Assembly (NCBI GenBank): GCA_014706295.1
Contig: JACSVZ010000004.1
Location: 2,608,138 to 2,672,137 of the forward strand
Reading direction: 5' to 3'
Origin: Lycocorax pyrrhopterus obiensis
Taxonomy: Eukaryota > Chordata > Aves > Passeriformes > Paradisaeidae
Length of the DNA stretch: 64,000 nucleotides
Shown here: positions 38,831 through 49,668 of the stretch, piece after piece
Position numbering within the stretch: position 1 is the stretch's first letter
Layout: each line of letters opens with the position of its first letter
The notes under the pieces: model-generated
What the model saw: only the letters and a program-made list of their open reading frames with translations
The model's database searches: none
What the model was told of the DNA's origin: nothing
Program-made: the position numbers and the translations under genes

Positions 38831-41800
38831 TAGAGACCATTTCTGGCTTGGGTCTTTTTAACTATAGCCTTTCAATACCCTCCTTGCTGTTCACACATAT
38901 ATATACACCCTAATGTTGCCAGACTGGCACCTCCCTGCCCCAAGTATCTCTGTACTATTAAAAAAACTTCTCACAAGGAATGCTTTTCTCCCTTCTAAAA
39001 ACACATTTATGTAATTAACTTCTACAAACAGGGTTGGCACAGAAAAACATCTGGTTAGCATAGCTGTCTAGCCAACATCAAGGCAGATAGAGAGTGTTTT
39101 GAGCCAATATTGACACATATCCCAAGTCTCCTGTAACATATAAAGGTGAACAAGGAAAGTGAGTGTGAATTGAACAAATCCTCTTTCTGACAAGAATATA
39201 ATTACTGGACCAGAGTAAGAGGTTTTGACTGCTCCTAATCTAAAAACTGCAATATAGCTTTAATTAGAAGAGTAAAATTATAGGATACTCCCAATCCTGA
39301 AACCACAGCCAGAAATTCACTGCAAGGTTTAGTCCACTCTGCTCTTGAGCATGAGATTCAAGCCCAAAATTCAGCATTTACATAAGTACCAAGGGTGGCA
39401 TTCAAGTCCCTGTGATTAAATTCAGCAGCATGGATTAAAACCAAGGTCAGCAGATTAACTTTTATTACCTGTTCATGCACTGAGCCGTGCTCCTGCATGG
39501 CAGGCTGCAGAGGATACCATCAATCCTTAACCAAACACTTTCACCCAGGCACTGCATTCAGTCTCAACCAAACAAGCTGCTGACTCGTTCACACTTGAGC
39601 CCACGTCCCCAAATGCCACCTCACAGCATTTACACCTCACACGCCAGCCAGGAGACATTGCTGGAGCAGGACTGGTATTGATGAGCACCTACGTCCAGCA
39701 CAGAGTGGCAGCAGAGGACAATAGCTTTTTCCTGCAAAGCCTGCAGTTTCCAGTCAACTATTTCACAATCACTCATCACAACAAGGTTATTCCAGAAAGG
39801 TCACTTTGAGCAGCTAGGAACATTTGGTGCTCCAAATCACGTCACACGTGTCAGCAAAAGAAGTCCATGGCACAGGGCTCACCTAGGCAGCCCATAAGCT
39901 GTGCACTCACTCGTGCAAAGCACCCAAGAACCTCTGCCTACTTGAAGAAAAAGTTTATTTTCAAACCAATATAAATACAGGATACTTGTAAAAGAATATG
40001 CTCATAGCGCAAGGCTGTCATTTTTCTGCAAATCAAGTTATTGTCAAAGAGTTTTTATTGCTTTTAGCAGAAGGCAGAAACAAGGTAGAGCTTGCTTTTT
40101 TTTTAAGCTTTAGGAGGGTTTGTAGCAGGACAAACAGCTTCCATCTTTTTTAACTTGAAAGGCAGGCTTTTGAATACATACATTCAAACATTTTAAACAA
40201 GAAACACAATCACTTGTAACTACTAATTGCCACGTCCATTACAAAACATTAAGGCCACAAAGAATGTGCCATGATGCTACCTTATTGCCCCAGCCCACCC
40301 CCGAGCACCCAGTAGAGAGCCTACAGCAGCACAGAGACAGGGAAATCCACCCCACAAGCTGCCCACCACCTCCAGAGAGGCACAGAGTCACTTAAGTTTT
40401 GCCCAACTGACATGATTTTTCATAACTAAATTGCTATTTTACCTTCTTCCCCATGAATCTTTTCATCCAAGTAGGCTAACTGGGCCTGACTGGAGATGCA
40501 ATATTAATTTCAGCAGGACTGGGGAACTACAGTAGGAGTATGACACTTCCTGGTGCATCCTGCTAACCGGTAGATTGAAAGGAAACAGAAACAAGATCAG
40601 ATGGAAACACGCTCACTTTTTTTTCCACTGAAACTCAGCAGCATTCAGCGGTGCTCGACCTACTTCCTATCCCATGTCTTTGCTGTCACTTCCTTTGACA
40701 GTTTGTCAGCACGCTTGTGAAGCTGGAGATTAAGGAATGAATGTCTAGGAGGCAAAAGAGCCGGACTTTTTCATCCTGATGTTCAGTCAAAACTTTTACA
40801 ATTTAACCAGCAAGGCGCACAGTGACCAGCCAGCAACAAGTACCTCCAATTACTGGCATCCAGCAGGAATTGCTAATCAACTGTGTAATTTCGCTTACAA
40901 GTATGCATTAAAGGTGACTGATTTCTCATGAAACACCCTCATTCTTCCTTTTTTAGCTCAGGGCGTGGATTAGCATCTACAAACAGCTTTGGGTTTTCTG
41001 CTTTCCTGTATTCCAGAGTTCCTGTCTGAAAAAACATTTCATATCAAAAAATACTTGTAATTAGCTCCTTACAAATGAATAAGAGTTTTAAATACCACTG
41101 GCTCCAAGAACACGATCCTCTATTTTGTACCTACAAACACAGTCACTGGCTACAAATGCTGAAGTGAAAGGATCCTGTTTGCCATGCCTGGTTTCTTAAT
41201 AGAAACCAATATTGCTACCAAAATACAAAATGGTTGTAGCAGAGGTAGTATATTAAGTTCTACTTTAACTGAAATACTGGTAGTTACTCAGAATGTAAAT
41301 TTCCGAGACGAACACTAGCACGGTGAGCTGCTGTGTTGAGAAATATGTTCCAGTGTTTGGTAAGAACGGAAACATTCATGAGGCACACGTTACATGATTT
41401 TACTCAGCGTAACAGTAGGTGCTCCTACATGTTTAATTCATTTGAAATAGGAGATGTTGAAGCTTAAGGTACCCAGTAGCAACCTATATACAACCAAAAT
41501 GCATTCCTAAAGCTTCCTGCCAGGCCATTCACACGACTTCAAAGAGTTAGGACACTGATCTTGCACAGCACTAAGAGAGTCTAATTTTCCAACTACCAAT
41601 GCTCAATTTTCAACAAACCAAGCTTTTTCTTGGGGGGAAGGACAGCGGTGGAGAGGAAAGGGGGAGGTGTCCTGGGGAGACGTCCGAACTTTGGCTCTAC
41701 ATTATTCACTCCAAAATTGTCGGCCTAAAACATTACAAAGCCACACAGCACATGCAAACGAAGATGTGGGCAGCCTGTTCATCTCCACTAACCTACAGGC

Positions 41801-42579
41801 GCCTTCTGGAACAAAAAAGCAACCGAAGATGTATCATCAACAGGTCATCCGGCTGCTTCTTTGTGGGAAAAAAAATTCGAAACGCTGCTGAACAGAAACC
41901 GGAAACGGCCTTTTTTTCCCCCCGGGTCTCCCCCCGCCCCCCATACGCGTTCAAAATGAAAAAAAATAAAATGAACCTATCGCCCTTCAGATGCAGAAGC
42001 GCCTGCTTCTAGCTAGCTGAAAGGCTTTGTAATTTTCCTTGCCAAGTAGTGTTTTTTCAAGGCAGAGGAGTCCCAGGAAAAAAAAAAAAAAAAACAAAAG
42101 GGTGGCCTTTAAGGCCAGAAACACCAGCATAACAGCCAGACTGCTTTTTGCTCGCATGTACTCCAGAAGCTGCATTTTGCAGAGGTGAAGTAGCTGCAGT
42201 TTTTGAGGTGGCAGTTAAAACAAAAACAAGGGGCGGAGGGGGGGTGGGGGGAAGAAAAATGCTTCCGGTAATAAAAACGTAACTGCTTTAAAATATACCC
42301 TTTATGAGACGAAAATTATTCGGCTGAAAACACAACTGCTCCTTCTCTCCCCTGCCTTTTGAATATCTTCCCTACAGCTGTTGCAGGCAGAAATGTCCCC
42401 CTTCTAGATCCTCCTGAACACGCATTATTTAACTAGGTGAAAACAAGAGTGAAAAGAAAAACCGGACACAAGTTGCGCTGGACGGCGGGCTGCTCACAAA
42501 AGAGCCAGGGCTGAGGAGATGGGAGAGAAACCCTGCAATTCCCCCAAGAAGCTTAAAATTAAAGACACAACTTACTCAC

Positions 42580-42810
42580 CGCCCATCTGGATTTTTCCAG
42601 AGTAAAACAACAACAAATTTGGAAGAGCTAAGGTTTTAAAAAAAAATTTAAAAATCCAAAGAAAAAGAAGCAAGCTTTCCCACCAAGATCTTTCAGGTTA
42701 ACAACAGCCAAACAAAATCCCCCTTTGTTTTGTTGTCACCCGCCTGCGTGCTGCTCCCATTCCGCGCTCCGGCACGGGAGGCTGCGATCAATGGACTTCG
42801 CGGGGGAGGC
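42580..42810 (-). other. PELI1: Candidate non-coding first exon A of PELI1
   Basis: Ends at a near-ideal donor (ATGGGCG followed by gtgagtaag, exon end 42580). About 260 nt upstream on the minus strand is a TATA-like TATATATTTT (about 42838-42848), which would place initiation near 42810. The upstream limit is a guess, and no transcript evidence is available here. Confidence 0.3.
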
Positions 42811-43045
42811 GGGGGGAGAGCTCGTTCTTACCCCCCAAAAATATATACACCGCCACCACCGCCAAAAAAAATGCACCCCCCGAATTCAACAGAACCCTGG
42901 TGTTCAAGCACCGAGCGACTTTTTTTTCCCATTTTTTTTTTAAAGTGATGTTTTTCCCGAGGGCAGACGGCTCAGCAGCCGCTCCATGACAAAGAGCTTC
43001 CCCAGCACATCCAGCCCCAGAGCGGGGCCAACTCCGGGTGGGTGG

Positions 43046-43115
43046 GAAGGAAAAAAAAAAGATTAAAAAAGAAAGAAAGAAAGAAAAAAAGACAAAATAA
43101 AATAAGACAAAAAAA
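43046..43115. repeat. Purine-rich A-run/(GAAA)n tract
   Basis: Long A-runs with about four GAAA units, followed by AAATAAAATAAG. The GAAA repeats resemble interferon-response half-sites by composition, but low complexity is the simpler explanation. Confidence 0.85.
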
Positions 43116-43245
43116 CTTCCCACACCCCTGTGGGGAAAAAAAAAATAAGACTGGAGAATTATTTTAGAACCAACCACAACAAGGGAGCCCTGCGAGGCGC
43201 AGTACAAAGCGCGCAGGGCGGCGGGGAGGGGAGGAAGGAGCCCGA

Positions 43246-43281
43246 GGAAGGAAGGAAGGAAGGAAGGAAGGAAGGAAGGAA
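43246..43281. repeat. (GGAA)9 microsatellite in the PELI1 CpG island
   Basis: Nine perfect GGAA units on the plus strand, within the promoter or early intron 1. GGAA is the ETS core, so the tract is a potential multimeric ETS-binding array as well as a likely length polymorphism. Confidence 0.95.
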
Positions 43282-43363
43282 GGGGGCAGGCCCCGGGCAG
43301 GCCCCCCACCCCTTCGATAGCGACGCGCGGATAAGGCTCTGTCGCGACAGGCGCGATACTCAC

Positions 43364-43640
43364 CCCGGGGAGGAAGGAAACGGGCAGAAGCGGCACCCCA
43401 CGCCGGCAGGCCGGGAGCGGGGGAAGGGGCAGCCTCAGCCTCCTCACGGCCGCACGGAGGGCGATAGATCCGACTGGACGACAAGGGAAGAAGCCTCAGA
43501 GCGCTCACCACCGGCCGGCAGGGCTCCGGCGGGCCGGTGCTGCGAGCCACAGGCCGGGGAGCAGCGGCGGCAGCTGCCGGGAAGCGGCCGGGGAGAAGAA
43601 GCCGAGGGACGCCGCCGGCTCCGCCACCCTCACACCGACT
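43364..43640 (-). other. PELI1: Candidate non-coding first exon B of PELI1
   Basis: Ends at a strong donor (CCCGGG followed by gtgagtatc, exon end 43364). It lies just downstream of the GC-box array and about 100 nt downstream of the ZNF143-type motif, the usual geometry for a TATA-less CpG promoter. A second donor (CCGGTG followed by gtgagcgc, exon end 43509) could be used instead. The upstream limit is inferred. Confidence 0.35.
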
Positions 43641-43654
43641 GCCGCGCGCCGCCC

Positions 43655-43688
43655 TCCCCCCGCCCCGCCCCGCCCCGCCCCGCCGCGC
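43655..43688 (-). promoter_or_regulatory. Tandem GC-box (SP/KLF) array
   Basis: Four consecutive CCCCG pentamers after a C-run give overlapping CCCCGCCC boxes. On the transcribed strand this is a (GGGGC)n run able to form a G-quadruplex. It lies immediately upstream of candidate first exon B. Confidence 0.65.
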
Positions 43689-43741
43689 GCCACACCGGCG
43701 GGGCGGGGCCGAGCGGGGACACGCCCCCTCCCCACCCCGGG

Positions 43742-43764
43742 GCATGGCGGGAGTTGTAGTCCCG
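43742..43764 (-). promoter_or_regulatory. ZNF143/THAP11-type promoter element
   Basis: The minus strand reads GGACTACAACTCCCGCCATG, close to the ACTACAANTCCCAGNATGC motif bound by the ZNF143/THAP11 complex at many TATA-less CpG promoters. Only the CCCGCC core departs from CCCAGA/G. Position and orientation fit PELI1 initiation some tens of bases downstream. Confidence 0.65.
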
Positions 43765-43800
43765 TTCTCCCCCTCCCCCCGCCCCGCGCTGCGTACAGCC

Positions 43801-43863
43801 CGTGTGCCCCCACATGTGCGCACCGGTGTGCAGGTGTGTACCTGTGTGCAGGTGTGTGTGCAT
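43801..43863. repeat. TG-rich tract with duplicated GTGTGCAGGTGTGT unit
   Basis: A GTGTGCAGGTGTGT word occurs twice in a TG/CA-rich stretch between the ZNF143-type motif and the CR1 element. Confidence 0.7.
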
Positions 43864-43909
43864 CCACTGACCTGCGCTGCGTGTGCTGCCCAGCGCTGAA
43901 AGCCCCCAG

Positions 43910-44493
43910 AGTCCCGGGCTGCCTCAAAAGGAGTGTGGCCAGCATGTTCTCCCCCTCTGTTCTGCTCTTGAGAGATCCCACCTGGAATACTGCGTACGGT
44001 TCTGGTGTCCCCAGCATAAGAAGGACATGGGACTGTTGGAGCAAGCGCAGAGAAGGGCCATGAAGCTGATAAGAGGACTGGAGCACCTCCCGCATGAAGA
44101 CAGTCTGACAAAGTTGGGGCTGTTCAGCCCAGAGAAGAGAAGATTGTGTGGAGAACTCATAGCGACCTTCCACTATCTGAAGGGGAGCCTCCAGAGGAGC
44201 CAGAGAAGCTGTAGCAATAGGACAAAGAATAATGGGTGCAAACTGAAAGAGAGGAAATTTAGGTAAGGTATTAGGAAGAATTTTTTTAGTGTGAGAGTGG
44301 TGAGATACTGGAACAGATTGCCTGGGGAGGTTATGGATGCCCCAACCCTGGCAGTGTTCAGAGCCAGGCTGGACAAGGCCTTGAGCCACCTGGTCTAATG
44401 GAAGGTGCCCCTGCCCAGGGCAGGGTGTTGGAACTAGAGGACCTTTAAGGTCCTTTCCAACCCCTTGACATTCTATAATTCCACAATTCCATG
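43910..44493 (+). mobile_element. CR1 LINE, 5'-truncated, with ORF2 C-terminal remnant and full 3' end
   Basis: About 580 bp in the orientation opposite to PELI1. The start encodes the degraded end of the CR1 reverse transcriptase ORF, with peptides such as HLEYCVRFW and [17 protein letters not shown] in an open frame at 43883-44266. The 3' UTR follows, with the typical GGACCTTTAAGGTCC word. It ends in three degenerate octamers ATTCTATA, ATTCCACA and ATTCCATG at 44470-44493, the CR1 hallmark. It is dead: 5'-truncated and lacking a full ORF. It begins about 145 bp upstream of the ZNF143-type promoter element. Confidence 0.95.
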
Positions 44494-44583
44494 CGTGCAC
44501 ATGTGTGTGTATGTATACATACATACAGGTGTATAGAAAAATGTGTGTATGTGTATATGCCCATGTATGTGTATATGTATATT
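44494..44583. repeat. TG/TATG compound microsatellite at the CR1 3' end
   Basis: GTGTGTATGTATACATACATAC and similar imperfect units follow directly on the CR1 octamers. Probably expanded from the CR1 tail. Confidence 0.8.
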
Positions 44584-45448
44584 TCAACTGAAAGACCCTT
44601 CTAGCCATGTAAAGAAAGACTGTTGAATTGATTTTTTTCTATGTTTTCCATAGCTTAAGAGAAATCACAGCCTTGATGTGGTCTTCAAATATTTTTTTTC
44701 TTATACATGGTGAGAAACAGATTTTTAAGGGAAATGAGAGTTTTTATCACCGCATCATTCAGAAAACATCATGGTCCTGCCCCAGCACAACACATGAAGC
44801 CAGTGGAGATGCTTTCATAGCCATCACACCACGAGCTGCTGAAGAACTATCCAGGGTCAGAAATATTAGTGGTGCCAGGCTGTGTAAACTCTACCTGTCA
44901 TTAAGCTGAGCTTCACTGGCCCTGGGGTTTTTAAGGAGAGATTAAGAGACATAACTCACAGCTCCCAGATTACAAGAACAAAAGGGGTCTGGGCGATCAT
45001 CCCTCATGATCTCTGGCGTGACCCTGCGCATCCCAAAACCAGCTTTTTCCTCAAATGCAGTATTCTTTTAAAACACCTGCGATATAGTCCTGATGGTAAA
45101 TTCGTCACACCCTGGTGATGGTGAACTTTGGTGCTGCTGCGAGCAAAGGCCGGTGTTAAAACTGAGCTCTCCTCGGAGCGTTTATGGGTTCGCCTTTGGA
45201 TTTGCAGTAGATTTGTTCTCTGTGCTCGGCAGCTCGTTATTCCCTGCCGTATTTCCAACCCAGGTGTTTCCAGCCCTCTGACCGGGGCACGCTTTAGCCT
45301 CCTCTTTGCCGAGCTCCCGATACCGGCATCCCCTCACCCTTCGCTACGGCGCAACTCAGACCCTCACCCCTGAGCAGGAGCGTATCCCGCATCTCCCCAT
45401 AGCTGCTGGACATTCCCACGGGACTCAGGCACGAGGGAGTAAGGAACA

Positions 45449-45464
45449 CACGTGCCGGCACGTG
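45449..45464. promoter_or_regulatory. 16-bp palindrome with two CACGTG E-boxes
   Basis: CACGTGCCGGCACGTG is perfectly self-complementary. It places two canonical E-boxes with centres 10 bp apart, one helical turn, about 1.7 kb upstream of the CpG island and in a CpG-containing patch (45130-45480). It is a candidate bHLH (USF/MYC/MITF-type) site; occupancy is unknown. Confidence 0.5.
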
Positions 45465-45764
45465 GCAGATGGGTGGCAGGTGACAGCAGTGCGGAGGCAT
45501 GGGTGGAGAAGCTCCTGGCTCCAACTCCGACATGGAAAACCTGCTGAGTCCTGCCTGCGAGGAAGTCATGTCTCAACCCAGCGACCAGGAGCTTCCTTTC
45601 CAGACGTGGTGGGCAAAAGTTGAAGGAAAAGGGATGGGGAATAAGGCAAGGGGTAGGTGGAAAGCTGCTGCAGTCAGGGACAGGCATCATGCTGGAGTGA
45701 GCGGCTGCTGCCTGACCCCTGCGTGCTGCCTGACGCGCTCACAGCTTTGCGTGTAATGAATCAC

Positions 45765-45932
45765 TTGCCACACATGTGATGTAACACGACGGTGGTAACA
45801 GATCTCATTATTATCCAATTTACTAGGGGAAACTGAGGTGTGGAGAGGTGAATATTATGCCTGGGGCGTACTGAGACCAGATTACAGAAGGCCTCACGCT
45901 GCCATCCCATGCTCACTTTACTAAGCCATATA
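45765..45932 (+). mobile_element. MIR-like ancient SINE
   Basis: CTCATTATTATCC, then GGGGAAACTGAGG and GGAGAGGTGAA, then a diverged CCCATGCTCACTTTACTAAG tail follow the order of the MIR consensus (ATTATCCC, GAGGAAACTGAGGC, CAGAGAGGTTAA, CCATGCTCTTAACCACT). Highly diverged, as expected for an old element. Confidence 0.6.
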
Positions 45933-47849
45933 GGAATTAGGTGCAGCTGGCAGAAGCAGACACAGAGCACGCTGAAGAAAGCCTGGGGGGAGAGGATGAG
46001 CTTGGCATTCACAGTACAGAGCCTTGCCTCTAGCCTTTGTGTCCTGCCACAACAAATAGTCCCTCTTCCTGTGTTGAATGAGGTCCCCTTCTGCTCCCAA
46101 GAGCTGCTCCAGGTTGCTGTCACACGCCGTGCTCTTCTGTAGTGTCTAATGGGATTGTCACTTTGACCCTTGGGAGGCTCTTTCCTGATTTTGCCTGGCC
46201 ATAGCACCCTCCTGCAGAAGGCGAAATGACGGTGAGAGATTTCCAGTATCCCAGCATCCCTGCTGCAGCCTTGTCCCAGCTGCCTCGAGGATGAGCCCCA
46301 GGTGCCAGCAATGCCAGTGCTGAGCCTGGCCCTGTCTTGGGAGAGCACCTCCAGCCGGACCAGGGCTTGTGTCCCGTTGCTGACCATCTTTATTTAACTC
46401 TAGATTAGCACCTTCATGATGGATTTCTGTTTCGTGAATTGGCCCAATCCCTTCTTATATCCATGCAAGCATTTATCCTTTGCACAACCCCCTGGCTCAG
46501 CACTGCTCCCGGTTCCCTTTTCATCTTGATCCTGCCTCAGGGTTCATTTCTTTCTCAAAGACGTTTCAGAGGAAGCTTAAGAGACAAATCAGCATTACAA
46601 AGCATTCCTCTTGTAGGAGAAACAATTTTTAGAAAGCTTTTCTCTCCCTGCTTTAAAAAAAAAAAAAGGAAACAGCTGAGTTTGGTGACTGTTTTTGGTA
46701 TTTCCTTATATTTAACACATGTCCCTTGCTATGGAAAAAGGGCAATCACCACTGAAGGCTTACAGCCCTCTGTGACATGCCCAGAGGTCTGGAGAAGCTG
46801 GTGCTAAAAACTGGGCCTCAGAACTCGGCTCCTTGCTGGCAGGAAGCCTGGGGGCTGCTTTTCACTCTGATCCTGCCATGTACCCTTGTACCATAAGCTT
46901 GTACCACTACATGGAGAGACAGAAGGGAGCTGAAACATAAAACACCCAATGTTTTGGGGGAGTCAAGCTGGTCTGAGATGACCCAGCACCATGGATAATT
47001 CATTGGAGAAAGGAGGGTAGGTAGGTAGAGCATCACCTTTGCTGATCCATCTCATTTCACACCAGTTTTTCCCTCCCAGCACTGAAACTTGGAGCTGCGG
47101 CTCAGCGAATTGGAGCTCTGAAATCATCTTTGATATTTAAACAACTATTTTCTGTTTTCTGACAGCCACACACTGTTCCAGTGTTCGTGTCAAACAGGCT
47201 CTCTGAGTCAGATGCAAAATAAAGTGACACATGGTCCCCTCTAATGTTCCCATCAGAGCACGTATTGTCCTGTGATCTCACTGCGGCAACGAGGGAACAG
47301 CGAAGGCTCTTGGCCAGGTTTCTGTGCTGCTCTTAACTGCACATGGCCCCAACAGCAACAGTCCATTCACACCTCACTGCCCCTGTCTGTATTGTTAAAT
47401 AAAATGATCCCCAGCCAGAGTGGCTTGGCTGGGCTCAGGGCCACACTGCCGAACACTGCGTCCCCTAAAGTACCGTGGCCGGGCCAAAACTCTTCAGTGC
47501 ATCTCCTGGCCATGCCCAGATCATTTTCCAGACCCGGGCTGCCAAGTTCAACCTGCCAGGATTCTTCACCAAGTCCTCCGCAAAACCTTGGAGAGGCTCC
47601 TCATTCCTGGGGGAGAACCTGTGTCTCTAAGGGGGGTCCTCAAGCCTCTCTAAACCAGCTGCCTCCCTGGGTTACGAAACTGAAGTTCGCATCCCCTTCC
47701 TCATCCAGCCCGTAGGATTCCAAGGGATTCAAACCTACACCCAAGCAAATTTCATTGGGGACTGGTGCTGCTGGGACTGAGCATGATGACAGGGTGCTGG
47801 GCAGCTGCTGGTGCCACGACATGCTGCAATTCCTGCCTGCGTGGGTAAT

Positions 47850-48400
47850 CAGCGTGGCTCAGTGCCACGAGCTGTGATTAAGTCATTAGTCAGTCGCGTG
47901 AAAATATCTGAGATTACAAGTCAATGCTGAATTCCTTCTTGCAAGGGTTGAGGAAATTAATATTTAGCTTTGGCAGCCACGAGGTAAGAGCTTGTCAAAC
48001 ACAAGACATGACGCTGTGACCCCGAGCACAGACGTCGCCTGATCATCAGGTGTCGGGCTTTTCCAAAGGAGCGTGCTAATTCCTTCGACTTGTTACAAAC
48101 TCAGCCTTGGGTTCGTCAGGGGCTAAACATCAAATCATGGTAGAAAAACTGAAGCACCCTGAGCCTGGCAGGTGGTTCTTTCTTTTCTGTGCCCGGTGGC
48201 GTGCACTTGCACCTGCACTGCACTCAGGCAGAGTAAAGGGGTGGCTGTGCAATCATCCGCAATCAATCAGGCCGATCGCGTACACCGATTAAATTATGTT
48301 CTTCCACCAGTTCTTAGAAATGTAATTTGCTTTAAGTTAATAAGCAAACATCTACCGTCTCAAAGTGTATTTGCAGAGCTGTAAAATCAAGGGGCACTTC
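47850..48400. promoter_or_regulatory. Candidate conserved non-coding/enhancer-like segment
   Basis: A non-repetitive AT-moderate segment that retains CpGs (AGTCGCGTG, CCGATCGCGTACACCG) and carries several TAAT/ATTA and GATTA words (GTGATTAAGTCATTAGTCAG, CCGATTAAATTATG). Its look differs from the surrounding GC-rich sequence. The call is compositional only. Confidence 0.25.
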
Positions 48401-48412
48401 AGAACGGCAGCG

Positions 48413-48433
48413 AGGAGGGAGGGAGGGAGGGAT
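48413..48433. repeat. (GGGA)n short microsatellite
   Basis: About five GAGG/GGGA units in a row. Confidence 0.8.
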
Positions 48434-48530
48434 GGAGCTGTGGTACCAGCACAGTGTTTAGTCAGGATGCTGCTGGAGGTGTCACAGGATTTGGCCACCT
48501 GGATGGACATGTGCTGATCCCCCTGACATA

Positions 48531-48546
48531 CATTAATTAATTAATG
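48531..48546. promoter_or_regulatory. 16-bp palindrome CATTAATTAATTAATG
   Basis: Self-complementary run of overlapping TTAATTAA/TAATTA words, the core of paired and LIM-homeodomain sites. It could equally be a short AATT repeat. Confidence 0.3.
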
Positions 48547-49189
48547 GTGTGGGACAAAATCTGAAGTTCTTTCAGATGACCTCTCTTTGAATGCAACTGC
48601 AAAAGAGGAGGTTTAAGCAGAACATAAAGCCTCCCGCTGTCGCTTCGCTGAGGGCGGGATTGCACCCCATGGGCTTTGGGATGTTTTTCACTGCTTGTCC
48701 TTGAATGTGGACCTAGAGGGAAAGTTTGTCCTGCCTTTGCAGTGATTTCTCCACCAGCTCTGCCCTATGTGGTGCAGTAAGCAAGACTTCCACCAGCACC
48801 TCCCAGGTGCATGTCTTGGGTTGCTCAGGCGGGAGAAGGTGCTTGGCTGCTGCTCAGCATCACAGCTGTCCTCCCATGGACCATGCGAACGCACATCCCA
48901 GCTTTCCCAGACATCCACTCTCAAAATTAAAGTCTTTCCCCCCCACTCTTCCCTAAAACACGATCTCTGAAGCTGTCGTGTGGAAGGACAGCAGCCTTTT
49001 CCCAGGGAGGGGGACATGGCAGCATCTCCCCCTCACCCAACCCACAGCACAACCCGAAAAGTGGAGGAGGCAGATGTTACTTGAGCGAGGCATATTTAAA
49101 TGCCTTCGATGAGGCGAACTGAAAGCACCACGTGTCGCTCGCTACAGCTGCTGTACCAGTCTGGAGGGTGAAGCAGTAGGAAAATCAGT

Positions 49190-49350
49190 ACATAAACATC
49201 AGCATGTGAGTGCTCCCAGCACCCATAGGATGGGTCCAGCTTACAGGTGACCTCTCCAGCCCCTTTTGCACATCAGGAAACTGAGGCAGAGAAAAATGAA
49301 GGGGCTTGGCCCAGAGCATCATCAGCATTAGGGCCAGCACTGGAGCGTGA
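49190..49350 (+). mobile_element. MIR-like ancient SINE
   Basis: CACATCAGGAAACTGAGGCA, then GGGCTTGGCCCAGAG, matches the MIR core order. Flanks are eroded. Confidence 0.6.
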
Positions 49351-49668
49351 GGGAGGGACATGCTGAGGTGGTACCTTACCCATATTTTAAAAGGACTGGC
49401 AAGCAGTGGGAACACCCACAGCACCCATATCCATCCAGATGTTTCAGCCTTCCATCTCATACCCTCCTTTGAGAGGAACAGCCACTGTCTCCTTATCAAT
49501 TTAACACTTGGAGACCAGTCTGTGCTATGCCTAAGTCCAAGATGTCTAACCATGGGTTAGACATGGGTTGGTTGAAGAAACAAAGCAGATTTTGAGTCCT
49601 TGAAAGCACACAAAACCACAGATATGTATATATTTTTGCCTGCATTTAGTATAGCAGCCAATGTGATC

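Larger units (their letters stand above)
8319..42579 (-). other. PELI1: PELI1 intron 1 (about 34-35 kb)
   Basis: This extends from the acceptor of coding exon 1 (8319) to whichever first-exon donor in the CpG island is used (42580 or 43364 are candidates). It is AT-rich and mostly featureless to my reading. The identifiable parts are a CR1 remnant at 13715-13945, poly-A tracts at 16924-16950, 36004-36022 and 42079-42095, an inverted repeat at 17826-17896, a tetranucleotide repeat at 36213-36248 and a strand-asymmetric block at 38571-38830. No ORF in it resembles a known protein. Sub-stretches 18.0-36.0 kb and 39.0-42.0 kb hold nothing else I can support. Confidence 0.75.
42720..43800 (-). promoter_or_regulatory. 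PELI1: CpG-island promoter region of PELI1
   Basis: A dense CpG and G+C block sits at the expected upstream end of PELI1, most intense at 43180-43790. It holds a GC-box array, a GGAA repeat, a TATA-like sequence and a ZNF143-type motif. Two strong minus-strand donors lie at its proximal edge and interior. Transcription start sites cannot be fixed from sequence. Confidence 0.75.

Noticed and set aside
42788..43759. Long open frames on both strands of the CpG island (219, 315 and 209 codons)
   Set aside because: Stop codons are rare by chance in GC-rich sequence. The peptides are dominated by FLPSFLPS or EGRKEGRK from the GGAA repeat and by Pro/Arg runs.
43505..44608. 367-codon open frame on the minus strand
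   Set aside because: It runs antisense through the CR1 element and into GC-rich promoter sequence. The residues are low-complexity Arg/Gly/Ala and Thr/His from TG repeats, with no conserved domain.
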